From NCBI GenBank assembly GCA_001305055.1, contig BBZX01000014.1, positions 1 through 26,355 of the forward strand: a stretch of DNA of 26,355 nucleotides, written 5' to 3'. Shown here piece by piece: positions 18,065 through 26,355 of the stretch. This stretch comes from Clostridia bacterium UC5.1-1C12 (GTDB taxonomy: Bacteria; Bacillota_I; Bacilli_A; Erysipelotrichales; Erysipelotrichaceae). The position numbers and the translations under genes are program-made. The number at the start of each line of letters is the position of its first letter. The first letter of the stretch is position 1. Under the pieces are notes generated by a model that worked only from the letters and a program-made list of their open reading frames with translations, was not told where the DNA came from and did no database searches.

Positions 18065-18825
18065 GAAGGAAACCTCCATTTAATGGCTGTGCCGCGATAG
18101 CTGCAGCAGCATATTTATATAATTTACTTAAGGTATATAATAATTTTGATCCATTGATCTTATCCTGCTGCTTAATCAGGAATGCTTCGTTAGTCGTAGC
18201 ATCCATGTTGATAATGAACTGCATCACTGGTTCAACACTAATCCAGTTATCTTTTTCTTCAGCATTTAATTCAAAGGATTCAGACATGCTTCTGGCAGCC
18301 CGATGCTGGGCAGGATCATACTTATACTGCTTGACGTACCCTTTAAGCAGCAGAATGCCCTGTAAAGCCCCGGTTAGAAGCGGATCAGCCGGCCATTCAG
18401 CCTGCGTAAGCAGCGTGTATAAAAGCTTTACCGGATCTTTTAAATCTTTTGTGCTGTTCAACTCATCGATTAAGAATTCGGCCAGCCTTCAATGAAGTTT
18501 AGATCGATTTCTTCAGGTATTGAACGCAATACATTTTCAATGTTAAATTTAGCTAGATGCTTATACAGCTGATAGAGGATGTTACAATATTCATGATTTA
18601 CATAAGCTGCATCATTACCAACGCCAAGATGAGAATCAGCATTTTCACAATAAAATTTGGTATCGCTGATTAACCTGTCTTGACATAAGCGGGGTAAAAA
18701 TTTTTCATCCAATAATCATGATCACTTCCTTTCAGATAGACAGTCTGCTGACCTAGACTTTGAGCATGTAGATGCTCAAACATCTTCGCGCATTTCCAAA
18801 ACTCAATACAATCTTTATATTCCAT
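18057..18825 (-). CDS. Unrecognised protein of about 256 residues, frame broken twice
   Basis: Starts at 18825 (MEYKDCIEFWKCAKMFEHLH), 8 bases after a perfect AGGAGG. Two apparent one-base deletions split it: near 18711-18712 (restored reading GSDHDYLDEKFLPRL) and near 18479 (restored reading EGWPEFLIDELNSTKD). Both joins give continuous, plausible protein. It is helical and soluble, without signal peptide or clear motif. It ends with an ATGACTAA overlap into the next gene. It is divergent from the M23 peptidase gene across about 190 bases. No family is recognised. Confidence 0.6.
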
Positions 18826-19014
18826 AATTAAAACCTCCTATGGCTTCTGCCGCTTTTACTTTATCAGCTAAGCTGTTTAAAAATGAAAAAACAGCCGTTT
18901 GCTACAAATCAGCAGCATTATCTTTCGCATGAAGTTATCTTCAGAATGCAATTAAAGGGATTTTAAACGTCTAATGCTCAGAGTTTGTTTATAGTATCTC
19001 TGGAGGTGATTGAT
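18826..19014. other. Divergent intergenic region
   Basis: 189 bases between two divergent genes. Contains an inverted repeat GCTGTTT (18872-18878)/AAACAGC (18889-18895) and good ribosome sites at both ends. A short leftward frame (ending NSLADKVKAAEAIGGF) overlaps the ribosome site of the 18825 gene but has no convincing start. Promoters for both directions must lie here; no near-consensus pair stood out. Confidence 0.4.
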
Positions 19015-19871
19015 ATGCGTAAGCATCAATCTTTAAAATGCGGTCAGAATGAGGTTATACTATGGCCGCAGACAGTCATAAATCTGACACAGGGATGCGG
19101 TGAGGACGGTATTCATCAATGGTTAAGTCATGAAGGAACATGGGCTTTGGATAATGCTGATCCAAACGATCAGCACTTATATGCCCCGGTAAGCATGCGG
19201 TGTATGGGGAAATACCACCTCGGCAACGGCAATGAGGTCGTATGGCAGTCTCTCTCACCTGTACGGTTTGCCGATGGGATTGTCGATTATTTAGTACTGG
19301 ATATCTGGCATGACAATGATATATCCTCTCTGTATTTGGGGATGGAAGTTAAACAGGGAGAAGCTTTTCAGTCGATGGGCTGTTCCGGTATCGGCAGCGG
19401 TTCACATACCCATATTGAAGCAGGCCGCGGAAAACTGAATATTACACCGGCATCACCGTTGATCAATGCAGCTGGCTGGACTCATTTTCAGATAATAATT
19501 TTCATCCGGGTACCTTGCCTAATGCCATTGATCCAAGGTTGGTGTATCATTTGAATGAGACAGAGATCATGAATACCTTTGACATGAAGTTTACATATTT
19601 TGAATTAAAAGATGGCTGGCACAAGGATGAAGAAACTCACTGCTGGTATTTTTATGAGCATAATGGGATGCTGAAAGACTGTAATCGGTGGATCGATGGC
19701 AAATATTATCACTTTAATGCTAACGGTACATTGGCGGTTCATACATTCATCCCTTATATGGAACAGGGACATCAGCAATATTTCTATGTTGGCTGGGATG
19801 GTGCAATGGTCACTGATAAAATATTGAAGATTGAGCATAATGGCAGGATCAATTTAGATCAGAGTAAATAA
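19015..19871 (+). CDS. M23-type peptidase with cell-wall-binding repeats, frame broken
   Basis: Predicted 285-residue peptidoglycan hydrolase. The N-terminal domain shows an M23-like metal site: His39 and Asp46 in HEGTWALDNAD, LYAPV, and the HxH pair His131/His133 in GSGSHTHIEAGRG. The C-terminus carries aromatic wall-binding repeats of the GWHKDEETHCWYFYEHNGM / RWIDGKYYHFNANGTLAVHT / QQYFYVGWDGAM type, as in lysins and autolysins. A one-base deletion in the T4 run at 19485-19488 splits it; restoring it gives WTHFSDNNFHPGTLPNAIDP. The start at 19015 follows GGAGGTGAT by 4 bases. There is no signal peptide, so export must be non-classical, need a holin, or happen on cell lysis. The arrangement resembles a phage or bacteriocin-type lysin. 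Confidence 0.75.
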
Positions 19872-19897
19872 AATGACAGCACGCTGTCATTTTATTT
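19866..19897. terminator. Bidirectional terminator after the M23 gene
   Basis: AAATAAAATGACAG (19866-19879), loop CACG, CTGTCATTTTATTT (19884-19897): perfect 14-bp arms starting within the stop codon of the M23 gene and facing the convergent LytTR gene. Confidence 0.9.
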
Positions 19898-19958
19898 GTT
19901 CAGTAAAGCTCACTGAGGTGATGAGGGTTTGGGGTTTTGTTAGATCATACTCAGTGCT

Positions 19959-20390
19959 TTATAAGCTGAATTGTTTGCTGTACTTGCGATTTACGATCAA
20001 TGATTCATCGTTGCTCAAATATAATTTCCGTCTGCATTCCTTTTCAATCTGCACGGACTGGATATGAACCTTATTCACCAGCGTGTTCTTGTTAATTTGA
20101 ATCAGGCCTTCAGACGAATAACTATTTTTCAGCTTAGTAAACCGTTCATGGGAGCGAAACATTTCGTCTTTTGTGTAGATAAATACCTTGTTATCAATAC
20201 ATTCTATGTAATAGATCAAGGGTAATGGAATTAGAAACATATTATGCTGATCATCATAAGCTTTTAATCTTAATCCATATAAATCAATAATCTTTACAAT
20301 TTGTTTTAAGCTGCGGTCATTTTGCTGGTTATAATAGATTATAATATTATTTTCACTGATTTTATTACTCTTTCTTAGCCATATTTTCAT
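19959..20390 (-). CDS. LytTR-domain DNA-binding regulator
   Basis: Predicted 143-residue protein. A short N-terminal region (MKIWLRKSNKIS, then IIYYNQQNDRSLKQIVKIID) is followed by a LytTR domain (about 50-143) with the typical LIYYIECIDNKVFIYT, LIQINKNTLVNKVHIQ and SLIVNRKYSKQF blocks. No receiver domain is present, so it acts as a stand-alone LytTR regulator of the kind found beside bacteriocin, competence or cell-wall genes. Start: ATG at 20390, 6 bases after TTGGAG; the ATG at 20396 is too close to that site. It is divergent from the large paralogue at 20583 and convergent with the M23 gene, so control of this cluster is a reasonable inference. Confidence 0.82.
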   Translation of the reverse strand: MKIWLRKSNKISENNIIIYYNQQNDRSLKQIVKIIDLYGLRLKAYDDQHNMFLIPLPLIYYIECIDNKVFIYTKDEMFRSHERFTKLKNSYSSEGLIQINKNTLVNKVHIQSVQIEKECRRKLYLSNDESLIVNRKYSKQFSL

Positions 20391-20527
20391 TTGCATCTCC
20401 AACCCAACCCTATTTATAGTGAAACAGATTAAAGGACAGGGCAAAATAAATCTATGATTCTTCTGCAAATATACAGCTTTAAAATGCGAAAATTGTATTT
20501 AAGCCAGCTGAATATGTAACATCAAAG

Positions 20528-20563
20528 CGGAAATTCCGTTATTGAACATCAGCTCTATATAAT
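20528..20563 (+). promoter_or_regulatory. Palindrome and -10 box upstream of the first large paralogue
   Basis: A CGGAA-A-TTCCG palindrome (20528-20538) is followed at 20558-20563 by a consensus TATAAT, 20 bases before the start codon. No good -35 lies at the usual distance, and the palindrome occupies that place. This suggests an activator or repressor site, perhaps for the divergent LytTR protein. Confidence 0.4.
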
Positions 20564-20582
20564 GGGAGACAGGAGGAAATGT

Positions 20583-22314
20583 ATGAATTTACTGGAACAG
20601 ATTTACTGTGCTATCGATTATGAACTGGGCAGTGAACGCGAGGATCAATTTTTGTGTCTCATGAGGATGAAAAAACGCTCAGACTGCAGGATTTGAAGGA
20701 TGACAGCACAGCCAGAATGATTGCAGAAAGCAATCTTGCCAATGTTTATCTGCCGCCTTGTCACTATGCTGCTTATTCGGCACCGACTTCGTTTTTATCT
20801 CGTTATGAAGCGTCGCTGACCTCGCTGCTGCCTCAGCAAAATGATGCTTTAAAAAATATCACTCAGCGCTTAAAGCTTTTTCCCTATCGTAATTTAGAAG
20901 CAAGCTGCCATCAGCGATATGAGCGTCAGCGAAGCCTGCATGCGATGAAACAGGATTTCATGCTGAAATACGGGCTAAAAAGTGAGGAGTACCGTACCTT
21001 TATGGAAAGCTTTCTCACTGAGCTGGAAAATGAGAATGAATGCCTGTATCAGCTGCTTGAAGAACAGCAGCAAAAGCAGCTTGGTTTTGCGGATGAAGAA
21101 CTGACAAATGTTAAGGCAGAGCTTGAACGTGCTAAACAGCGGCAGCCGGATGGCAAGATCGTTTTGCCGGTCGTACTGCATCCTGAAAACTGGCGGCAGA
21201 AGCTGACAAGTGATTTTGATCAGTTTCAGCTTCTGCGCTCATTTTATGCTTATGCCATTGATTATGCACAGGCCTTTGAGAAAATGTACAAAACGTTAGA
21301 ACAGATGTATTTTTTTCTTGATGAATCAACAAATCAGCCTTGGAACAAAGCTAGAAATCAATTAATAGAGAATCTGCGGCAAGCGGATGATCAAGCGTGG
21401 TTTAATGAAAGTCAACGTTTAACTTTTAGTTCCGTAGCTGCTGACTGTCCTTTTAAAGAACGGCTGGCAGGCTGTCTGATAAACCATTGGCAGCTTAAGA
21501 AAAGTAAACCGATGCGTGCTGCGGCTCTTAGTATGATTCAGCTGAATGAGACATATGAACAGATGATTACAGCCTGTGAGACAATGGATCTGTCAATGGC
21601 TGAGCCTGAAAGACTGAAGCAGCAGTTTGCTTCTGAATTGCAGATCGTGAATCAGCAGATGGAACTGATGACACTAGCAGCTAAAAGAGATAAAGCTGAA
21701 AATCGAACCGCACTTCTGCCGGTAAATGCCGATGCGGATTATAAGGCATTAGAAATTCATTCTTCATTAGCCGCTCTCTATGAGACATCGTCTTTGCTGG
21801 CAGATACACAGCTTTCCTTAATTGGTATGAATGCATTATTCGGCGCTAATGTACCTATGGACTTGACGAGGAAATACTGAAAAATAACCTGCTGATCAAT
21901 CTTGGCTTTTTGGCTCGTAAAATAAAAATCAATCGGTCATGGTTTCATCCGGAATTCTTTCGCTTAAGCAGTCATTACTGTTCAATTAATGAAGCATCGA
22001 TTGCCAAAGGTGTGCTGCCGCTGACCGATTTAAAGCAAGAAGCTTGTTTGTTTCCTGTCTACTCCACATCCTTTGTACTGATTAAGGATCTGACACTGCA
22101 ATTTACCTTTAATTCCGAGAGTCACAGGATGAAGGATATATTTAAACGATATGTTAGACAGGGGTATCAGTTTCTATGTTTTTGTGAATATGCACAGGAC
22201 ATTCAGCCGGTGATGGATGATGACGGGAATACATTGACCCTGCGTTATGCCTATCCGCAGCTGGCAGGTTATTTCATGCATTTTACTCCGGCTGATGAAA
22301 GCCAGAAACTATAA
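20583..22314 (+). CDS. Large unrecognised protein, paralogue 1 (about 577 residues), frame broken twice
   Basis: Starts at 20583 behind AGGAGG (MNLLEQIYCAIDYELGSERE). Apparent one-base deletions in T5 at 20649-20653 (restored DQFFVSHEDEKTLRLQDL) and near 21863-21864 (restored as PMD, one residue, then DEEILKNNLLIN) join three frames into one protein. It is mostly helical with coiled-coil stretches (YQLLEEQQQKQLGFADEELT, VKAELERAKQRQ). There is a conserved block LPVVLHPENWRQKLTSDFDQ at about 195-214, and a beta-rich end with KIKINRSWFHPEFF (about 447-460), CLFPVYSTSFVLIKDLTLQF and LAGYFMHFTPAD. All three blocks recur in the next gene. No signal peptide, membrane segment or catalytic motif is seen. 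Family not named; similar WF(D/N)P-type C-terminal domains occur, to my recollection, in uncharacterised bacterial and fungal proteins. Confidence 0.65.
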
Positions 22315-22329
22315 AAAGGAGGTTTAGCT

Positions 22330-24419
22330 ATGCCGAAACCAGAAGGGAATAAAACGGATCTATCCAAATCTGCTTTTCAAGAAGCGGAGGAAGGTTCAAC
22401 AATTGATAAAATTTATTATAAGATTGATGATCTTTTTGGAACCACAAGCAGTTCTCAGATGTTTACCTTAATGATGCCGGGAACGGAATTGAATCCGGAG
22501 AATTTCAGGTATGACACACGTTTTGAAAAACCAATCAAGGTGGCAGCTAATGAATCAAGGATTGCCAATAAGCTGTTTTCACCGGCTAGAGTCGTCGGTG
22601 CAGATAACGGACGTTTTTTAGCTAATCAGTATGTATCGGCTTTAGATGTGCTGACACCAAAAATCAATAACAATCTAATTAAAGCCAAGAATGAATTGCG
22701 TGAATTGCTGCGCAGCGAGGTTAAGTATATCAATGATGAAGGTACTGAATACACTTTGAATCTGCAGCAGCTTTTCTACATGCTTTATGAGGCATATGTT
22801 GATGAAAAAAAGAAATGGGCGGATGCTCAGAATGCTGAACGGCAGCGCCTGAAGGAAATTTATCCGCTGGATGATGATGAAAGCAGGATACACCGTGAAG
22901 AGGAATTTTTAAATTGGTATCAGACGGTGGCTGAAGGCTATCTGCTGAAGATTGACGCTTGTCATGGCAAGGTGCTGGGTATTTTCTCTGATAAGGATAT
23001 GAAAATCATCGAGGGGGTACTTGACAGCGGCTCCGGCGCAGAATTGCAGGAAGCCCGCGACCGCGTGGTTAATGCACGCAAATATGATCCTAACGGCGGC
23101 TATGTTTATCCGGTAGTAATGGAACCTTCTGATTGGTTTGAGGATCTTGACTCTAAATTCAGCTTTGTCGATCTGTTAAAATCATCAGACTTCTATAAAA
23201 GTGAGGTTCAGCGTTTAAAGAATAAACGAGATTCTCTGCTTCAGCAGATCCTGACCTTTGAGGTCATGGATCAATCAAGCAAGATCGGTCAGAGGATCGC
23301 CGCCTGCAAGAGCGCCAAGGATGCGCTGGCTCAGCAGGAAAAAGCTTTAGATGAACGTTATGGTGCCAGTTTCTGTGCCTCTTTACATTTTATTGATGGA
23401 ATGATAGACGCAGCATCGAAGAAAACGGCAGCTGAACGTGCTAAGGCGGCATTTGCCAGCTTTGAGGATGCTAATTTCACAAAAGAAATAAGTCTGTTAG
23501 GTGAGGCGCAAAATGCTTATACGCAAAGTATAGAAAGCATGGCGCTCGCTTCTAAAGAATTGATTGCCGCTAAATCGCAGGATTATACGCTGACAATCAA
23601 GACACTTTATCAGGAATTGGGTGTCGTTGAAGAAGCCTTAAAAGAAAAGGAACAGGAGTATTTAAATGCTTGTAAGAAGGAGACAGACAGCGAATTAGCA
23701 GGGAAGCTGCTGCCTGATGCATTGGAAAACCGCTTCTCGGATATCGTTATCAGTTCCTCGTCAGCGGATATGAAAAAATCGACTTCTACCAGCTCGGATA
23801 CGACACAGAAAACGACAGGATTTAAATGTTTATTCGGCGGTTATTCTCAAACTACCACCGATGGTCATTCCAAGAGTGAAACAGATCTCTCCAACACATC
23901 CTTTGATATGAAAATCGCATTCCGCGCTGCCAAGGTGAATTTTGTCCGTGAATGGTTCGATCCGGGAGTATTTGTACTTACCGAGGAGATGTTCAATACG
24001 ACCTCGCTTAAAATCTCCAAGGGTGGCTTCGATGACCGTGATAATTGTATTTTCCCATGTTTTCCTACTGCCATGGTAATTGCGAAGGATGTCAGTATTT
24101 CACTGGAATTTTCTGATGAGCAAAGTAAAGAAGTACAGGAAAACTTGAACACAGCGTAGCTAAAAGCGGCGGCTTTCTGTGCTTCAAATGCGGTAAGGCA
24201 GTGCCGACCTCAAACGGGCGGACAGACTTGAGCGGTAAATCAAAAGGCTTTACAATCACTATTAAAATGCCTGGCGCACAGATACTCGGTTACTTTATGG
24301 AAGCAGTGCCTGTTGATGCAAGCGGCAAGCTGAACGATGATACATTAAATACTTATACAAGCATAACTGAATTTGCCAATACATATCGTTCATTACTAAA
24401 AGAAACGCTTCATTCATAA
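22330..24419 (+). CDS. Large unrecognised protein, paralogue 2 (about 696 residues), frame broken
   Basis: Begins 15 bases after paralogue 1 behind AGGAGG (MPKPEGNKTDLSKSAFQEAE). An apparent one-base deletion in A4 at 24140-24143 splits it; restored reading KEVQEKLEHSVAKSGGFLCF. Order: N-terminal region; a helical part with coiled coil; a block YPVVMEPSDWFEDLDSKFSF (about 260-279) matching paralogue 1; a long helical bundle (290-455); a Ser/Thr-rich linker (about 475-525, KKSTSTSSDTTQKTT and SQTTTDGHSKSETD); then the end domain KVNFVREWFDPGVFVL (535-550), CIFPCFPTAMVIAKDVSISL and MPGAQILGYFMEAVPVDAS. The shared blocks show it is a longer relative of paralogue 1. Probably cytoplasmic or released by lysis. 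Function unknown. Confidence 0.68.
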
Positions 24420-24453
24420 AGCAAACGAATGCTGATCATATGATTGGATAAAT

Positions 24454-24504
24454 AAAAAAAGGAAGATTAAAATCATTGATTCAATGAAATTAATTCTTCC
24501 TTTT
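24454..24504. terminator. Bidirectional terminator between paralogue 2 and the DeoR gene
   Basis: AAAAAAAGGAAGATTAA on the left pairs imperfectly with TTAATTCTTCCTTTT on the right, around an inner CATTGA/TCAATG stem. T-rich and A-rich ends serve both directions between two convergent genes. Confidence 0.8.
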
Positions 24505-24549
24505 GGCTTTTATTTTCTAAAGTATATAAAATCATAACTAAAGATTCTG

Positions 24550-25334
24550 TTATTCAATATGAGCCAGCGGCTGAAGCTTAACCACTCTCACGCCGCAGCT
24601 CTCAATTTCATTACAGACTTCATTGTCAGCTTCGGTATCGGTTATCAGATAGCTGACTTTGCGGATCGATCCGCTGATAAAGCTATGCTGATTACCGACC
24701 TTTGTATGATCAGCAAGAATAAAGCAAGGCCCATTGCAGCGGTTCAGCATCGTTTCATTGATGGCGACCTCCTGCAAAATCGCCGTTGTAATGCCGCCTT
24801 GGACATCAATGCCGCTGCAGCCTAAGAAGCATTTTGCGCCAGATACGCGGTTTAAATTATTCAGGGCGAATTCGCGACCATGGATTCCTTTGGCACCCGC
24901 AGCTCACCGCCGGTTAAAACAATAGCTACCAGCGGATCATGTTCCTCAAAAATAGCCTTGCCGTTGTTGGTAATCACCGTACAGCGCTTATTGCGGATAT
25001 AGCGGATGACTAACAGTGCGGTTGAACTGGTGTTGATGAATATCGTATCGCCTTCCTCAACATATTGAGCGGCATATTTCGCAATCGCATGCTTATATAA
25101 AGCATTGCTCATCGTCGGATCATCACAGGGAATCACTGAATTAACAAGCTTTGCACCGCCGTAAAAGCGTTCAATTGCATTTTGCTCTTCCCAATATTGA
25201 AGATCACGGCGAATTGTCAATGGAGAAACCTGCAGCTCCGCAGCCAGATCATCAACCATCACCTTGCCATATTTCTGCATCGCCAGCATCACCTTCTGCC
25301 GGCGGCTGTCAACGATTGTTTTATGCTTTTTCAT
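24550..25334 (-). CDS. DeoR-family transcriptional repressor, frame broken
   Basis: Predicted 261-residue sugar-phosphate-responsive repressor. The N-terminal winged helix (QKYGKVMVDDLAAELQVSPL then TIRRDLQYWEEQNAIERFYGG) is the DeoR signature. The sensor domain shows IFINTSSTALLVIRYI and, after a break, GAKCFLGCSGIDVQGGITTA and the late SCGVRVVKL. An apparent one-base loss near 24875 splits it; restoring a base gives ESMVGEFALNNLNRV, close to the usual ESLVG...A...L stretch. The start overlaps the upstream membrane protein gene by 14 bases, so it is co-translated. It probably represses its own operon and the gene that starts to the right of the window, through the repeated motif at 26154-26281. 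Confidence 0.85.
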
Positions 25335-26132
25335 GCTTTGTCAGCTCCTTTAATTGTGCCATTGCCAGATCATGAAGGGCATTTTTATTACTGATTTCAA
25401 CGACCTGCTGCAAATGCTTCTTTGCTTCCGCCAAATTATCATCAAGCAGGTTCAATTGTGCATAATCATAATAATAATGACTTAACTCACGGTTATTCAT
25501 CATCTGGGTATTCGTATTTGCGAATGCGTTCTTGCTTTTCTTAATATCTTTAATGCACAAATAATAAACGGCATCGATTTCTTCCCATGAATAAAGCGGT
25601 GAAACCTTGCTGCCCTTGATTTTAGCGCCCTTCATTTTAATTGTATCCTGATAATACTTTTTCGCCTTGGTCTTATTATCAATACCAATATAAGCCTTAA
25701 AGTAATTATAATTGCGGATCAGCAGGTTATCGAGACTCTGCTTAAAGAATTTTTCATTTTGATCAAGTAAATCAATATTTTGCTGATACTGATTCAAATC
25801 GGCATTGACCATGAGATCAAAATCAGCATCGTTTTCTTATAAGCTTTAAAAATATCATATTTCAATAGCTTTGCTTTCAGTTGTTTAGCCGCATCAGGAT
25901 CACAATCCATGACCAGTGTCTTGATTGCCTGCCGGTAAAGCAGACGCAGATATTCTGACAGCGCGACAACACTGATCAGAATAAGAACGAGAGCGGCATA
26001 AAACAGTTTTGAGCTGAGCTGTTCGGTTTGAATGATGAGGTTCACTGAATAGATAATAAAAATTATATAGATAACTGCACTGATGATGTTTCGCCATTTT
26101 TCAGAAAAGGCATGTTTACGGATATTGAACAT
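25321..26132 (-). CDS. Membrane protein with helical-repeat tail, unrecognised, frame broken
   Basis: About 270 residues if one base is restored at the T4 run 25832-25835 (restored YKKNDADFDLMVNADLNQYQ). Two N-terminal membrane helices (IISAVIYIIFIIYSVNLII and LFYAALVLILISVVAL) precede a long soluble helical domain. That domain has tetratricopeptide-like repeats: LDQNEKFFKQSLDNLLIRNY, NYFKAYIGIDNKTKAKKYYQ and YYYDYAQLNLLDDNLAEAKK. Start: ATG at 26132, 8 bases after AGGAGG, with a near-perfect promoter at 26153-26181. It overlaps the DeoR gene. Function unknown; a membrane-anchored scaffold is an inference. Confidence 0.7.
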
Positions 26133-26152
26133 AAATACATCCTCCTGATTAA

Positions 26153-26181
26153 ATTATATGAACATTTTGAATATTTGTCAA
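26153..26181 (-). promoter_or_regulatory. Consensus promoter for the membrane protein-DeoR operon
   Basis: Minus strand: perfect -35 TTGACA (26176-26181), 17-base spacer, perfect -10 TATAAT (26153-26158). The -10 overlaps the operator-like motif at 26154-26167. Confidence 0.88.
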
Positions 26182-26281
26182 TCATAAACCGCTGAATATT
26201 TTGAATGTTGTAAATTTAGAAAAAATGTATGCGATTACACAATCATAAATCGAACATATAATTAGCGAAATGTTCATATAA
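26154..26281. promoter_or_regulatory. Repeated operator-like motif (candidate DeoR sites)
   Basis: TTATATGAACATTT at 26154-26167 is an exact inverted copy of AAATGTTCATATAA at 26268-26281. A related GAACATATAATT lies at 26252-26263. The first overlaps the leftward -10 and the second overlaps a TATAAT (26257-26262) facing right, so one bound repressor could shut both divergent promoters. Assignment to the neighbouring DeoR protein is inferred from position. Confidence 0.6.
26235..26262 (+). promoter_or_regulatory. Rightward promoter of a gene beyond the window
   Basis: TTACAC (26235-26240), 16 bases, TATAAT (26257-26262). An AAAGGAG ribosome site at 26342-26348 near the window's end shows that a rightward gene begins just outside. 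Confidence 0.55.
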
Positions 26282-26293
26282 CTACATTGCAAA

Positions 26294-26308
26294 ATGTTAA
26301 CGCTTTCG
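26294..26308 (+). promoter_or_regulatory. Possible catabolite-responsive (cre) element
   Basis: ATGTTAACGCTTTCG resembles the CcpA site consensus WTGNAANCGNWNNCW, with mismatches at one A and the last base. It lies downstream of the rightward -10, where CcpA binding usually represses. This fits a carbohydrate gene beyond the window. Confidence 0.4.
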
Positions 26309-26355
26309 ATAAACTAAAGATGTAAACGAAGCAATCATTCGAAAGGAGAATCATT

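Noticed and set aside
18826..18905. Leftward frame ending NSLADKVKAAEAIGGF upstream of the 256-residue protein
   Set aside because: Looks protein-like, but it begins right after a stop with no start codon or ribosome site, and its end is simply the AGGAGG leader read as codons.
19911..19956. CACTGAG/CTCAGTG inverted repeat after the LytTR gene as a terminator
   Set aside because: The 32-base loop is large and no T-run follows on the minus strand; the 19866-19897 hairpin is a much better terminator.
15487..24419. Prophage or contractile tail-like particle
   Set aside because: Apart from the lysin-like gene, no terminase, portal, capsid, sheath, tube, baseplate or integrase was recognised, and no attachment-site repeats were seen.
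1883..25835. Programmed frameshifting or wholesale pseudogene decay as the cause of the broken genes
   Set aside because: Too many unrelated genes are affected, no slippery heptamer plus structure is shared, and the shift is nearly always the loss of one base in a run, which fits sequencing error better.

Overview
The window looks like chromosomal DNA of a low-GC Bacillota, most likely a gut Erysipelotrichia-type bacterium. This is an inference from the strong AGGAGG-type ribosome binding sites, the AT-rich intergenic DNA and the PTS and DUF885 protein families. No rRNA, tRNA, CRISPR array, transposase or integrase was seen.

Layout. (1) 1-2712: a nucleoside hydrolase diverges from a Crp/Fnr regulator, followed by a small membrane protein and a 46-residue membrane microprotein. 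(2) 2864-4668: a DUF885 lipoprotein. (3) 4785-15468: a hydroxy-acid or sugar-acid catabolism locus. It holds a LarA-type racemase, a beta-hydroxyacid dehydrogenase, a DUF1537 four-carbon acid sugar kinase, a PRD/PTS-domain regulator, a galactitol-type PTS (EIIA, EIIB, EIIC), a class II aldolase, an Asp/Glu-racemase-like protein and a glycerate kinase. A plausible scheme is uptake and phosphorylation of a polyol or sugar acid, then epimerisation, oxidation, phosphorylation and aldol or decarboxylating cleavage, with glycerate recovered by the kinase. (4) 15487-24419: a cluster of mostly unrecognised genes. A leftward run encodes two unknown proteins of about 256 and 322 residues, an XpaC-like protein and a 189-residue companion. 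Around them are a rightward M23 peptidase with wall-binding repeats, a LytTR regulator, and two large full-length paralogues of about 577 and 696 residues. This is the best candidate for an undescribed system. (5) 24550-26355: a DeoR-family repressor behind a membrane protein. They are driven by a near-perfect promoter whose -10 overlaps a repeated operator-like motif, divergent from a gene starting just beyond the window.

The most important caveat is quality. About 17 places show an apparent one-base deletion, mostly in a short homopolymer, that splits an otherwise intact gene; one more place shows an apparent insertion. Both sides of each break keep good coding sequence. I read these as uncorrected sequencing or assembly indels rather than pseudogenes. 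Many CDS below are therefore given as one feature spanning two or three frames, with the break stated.
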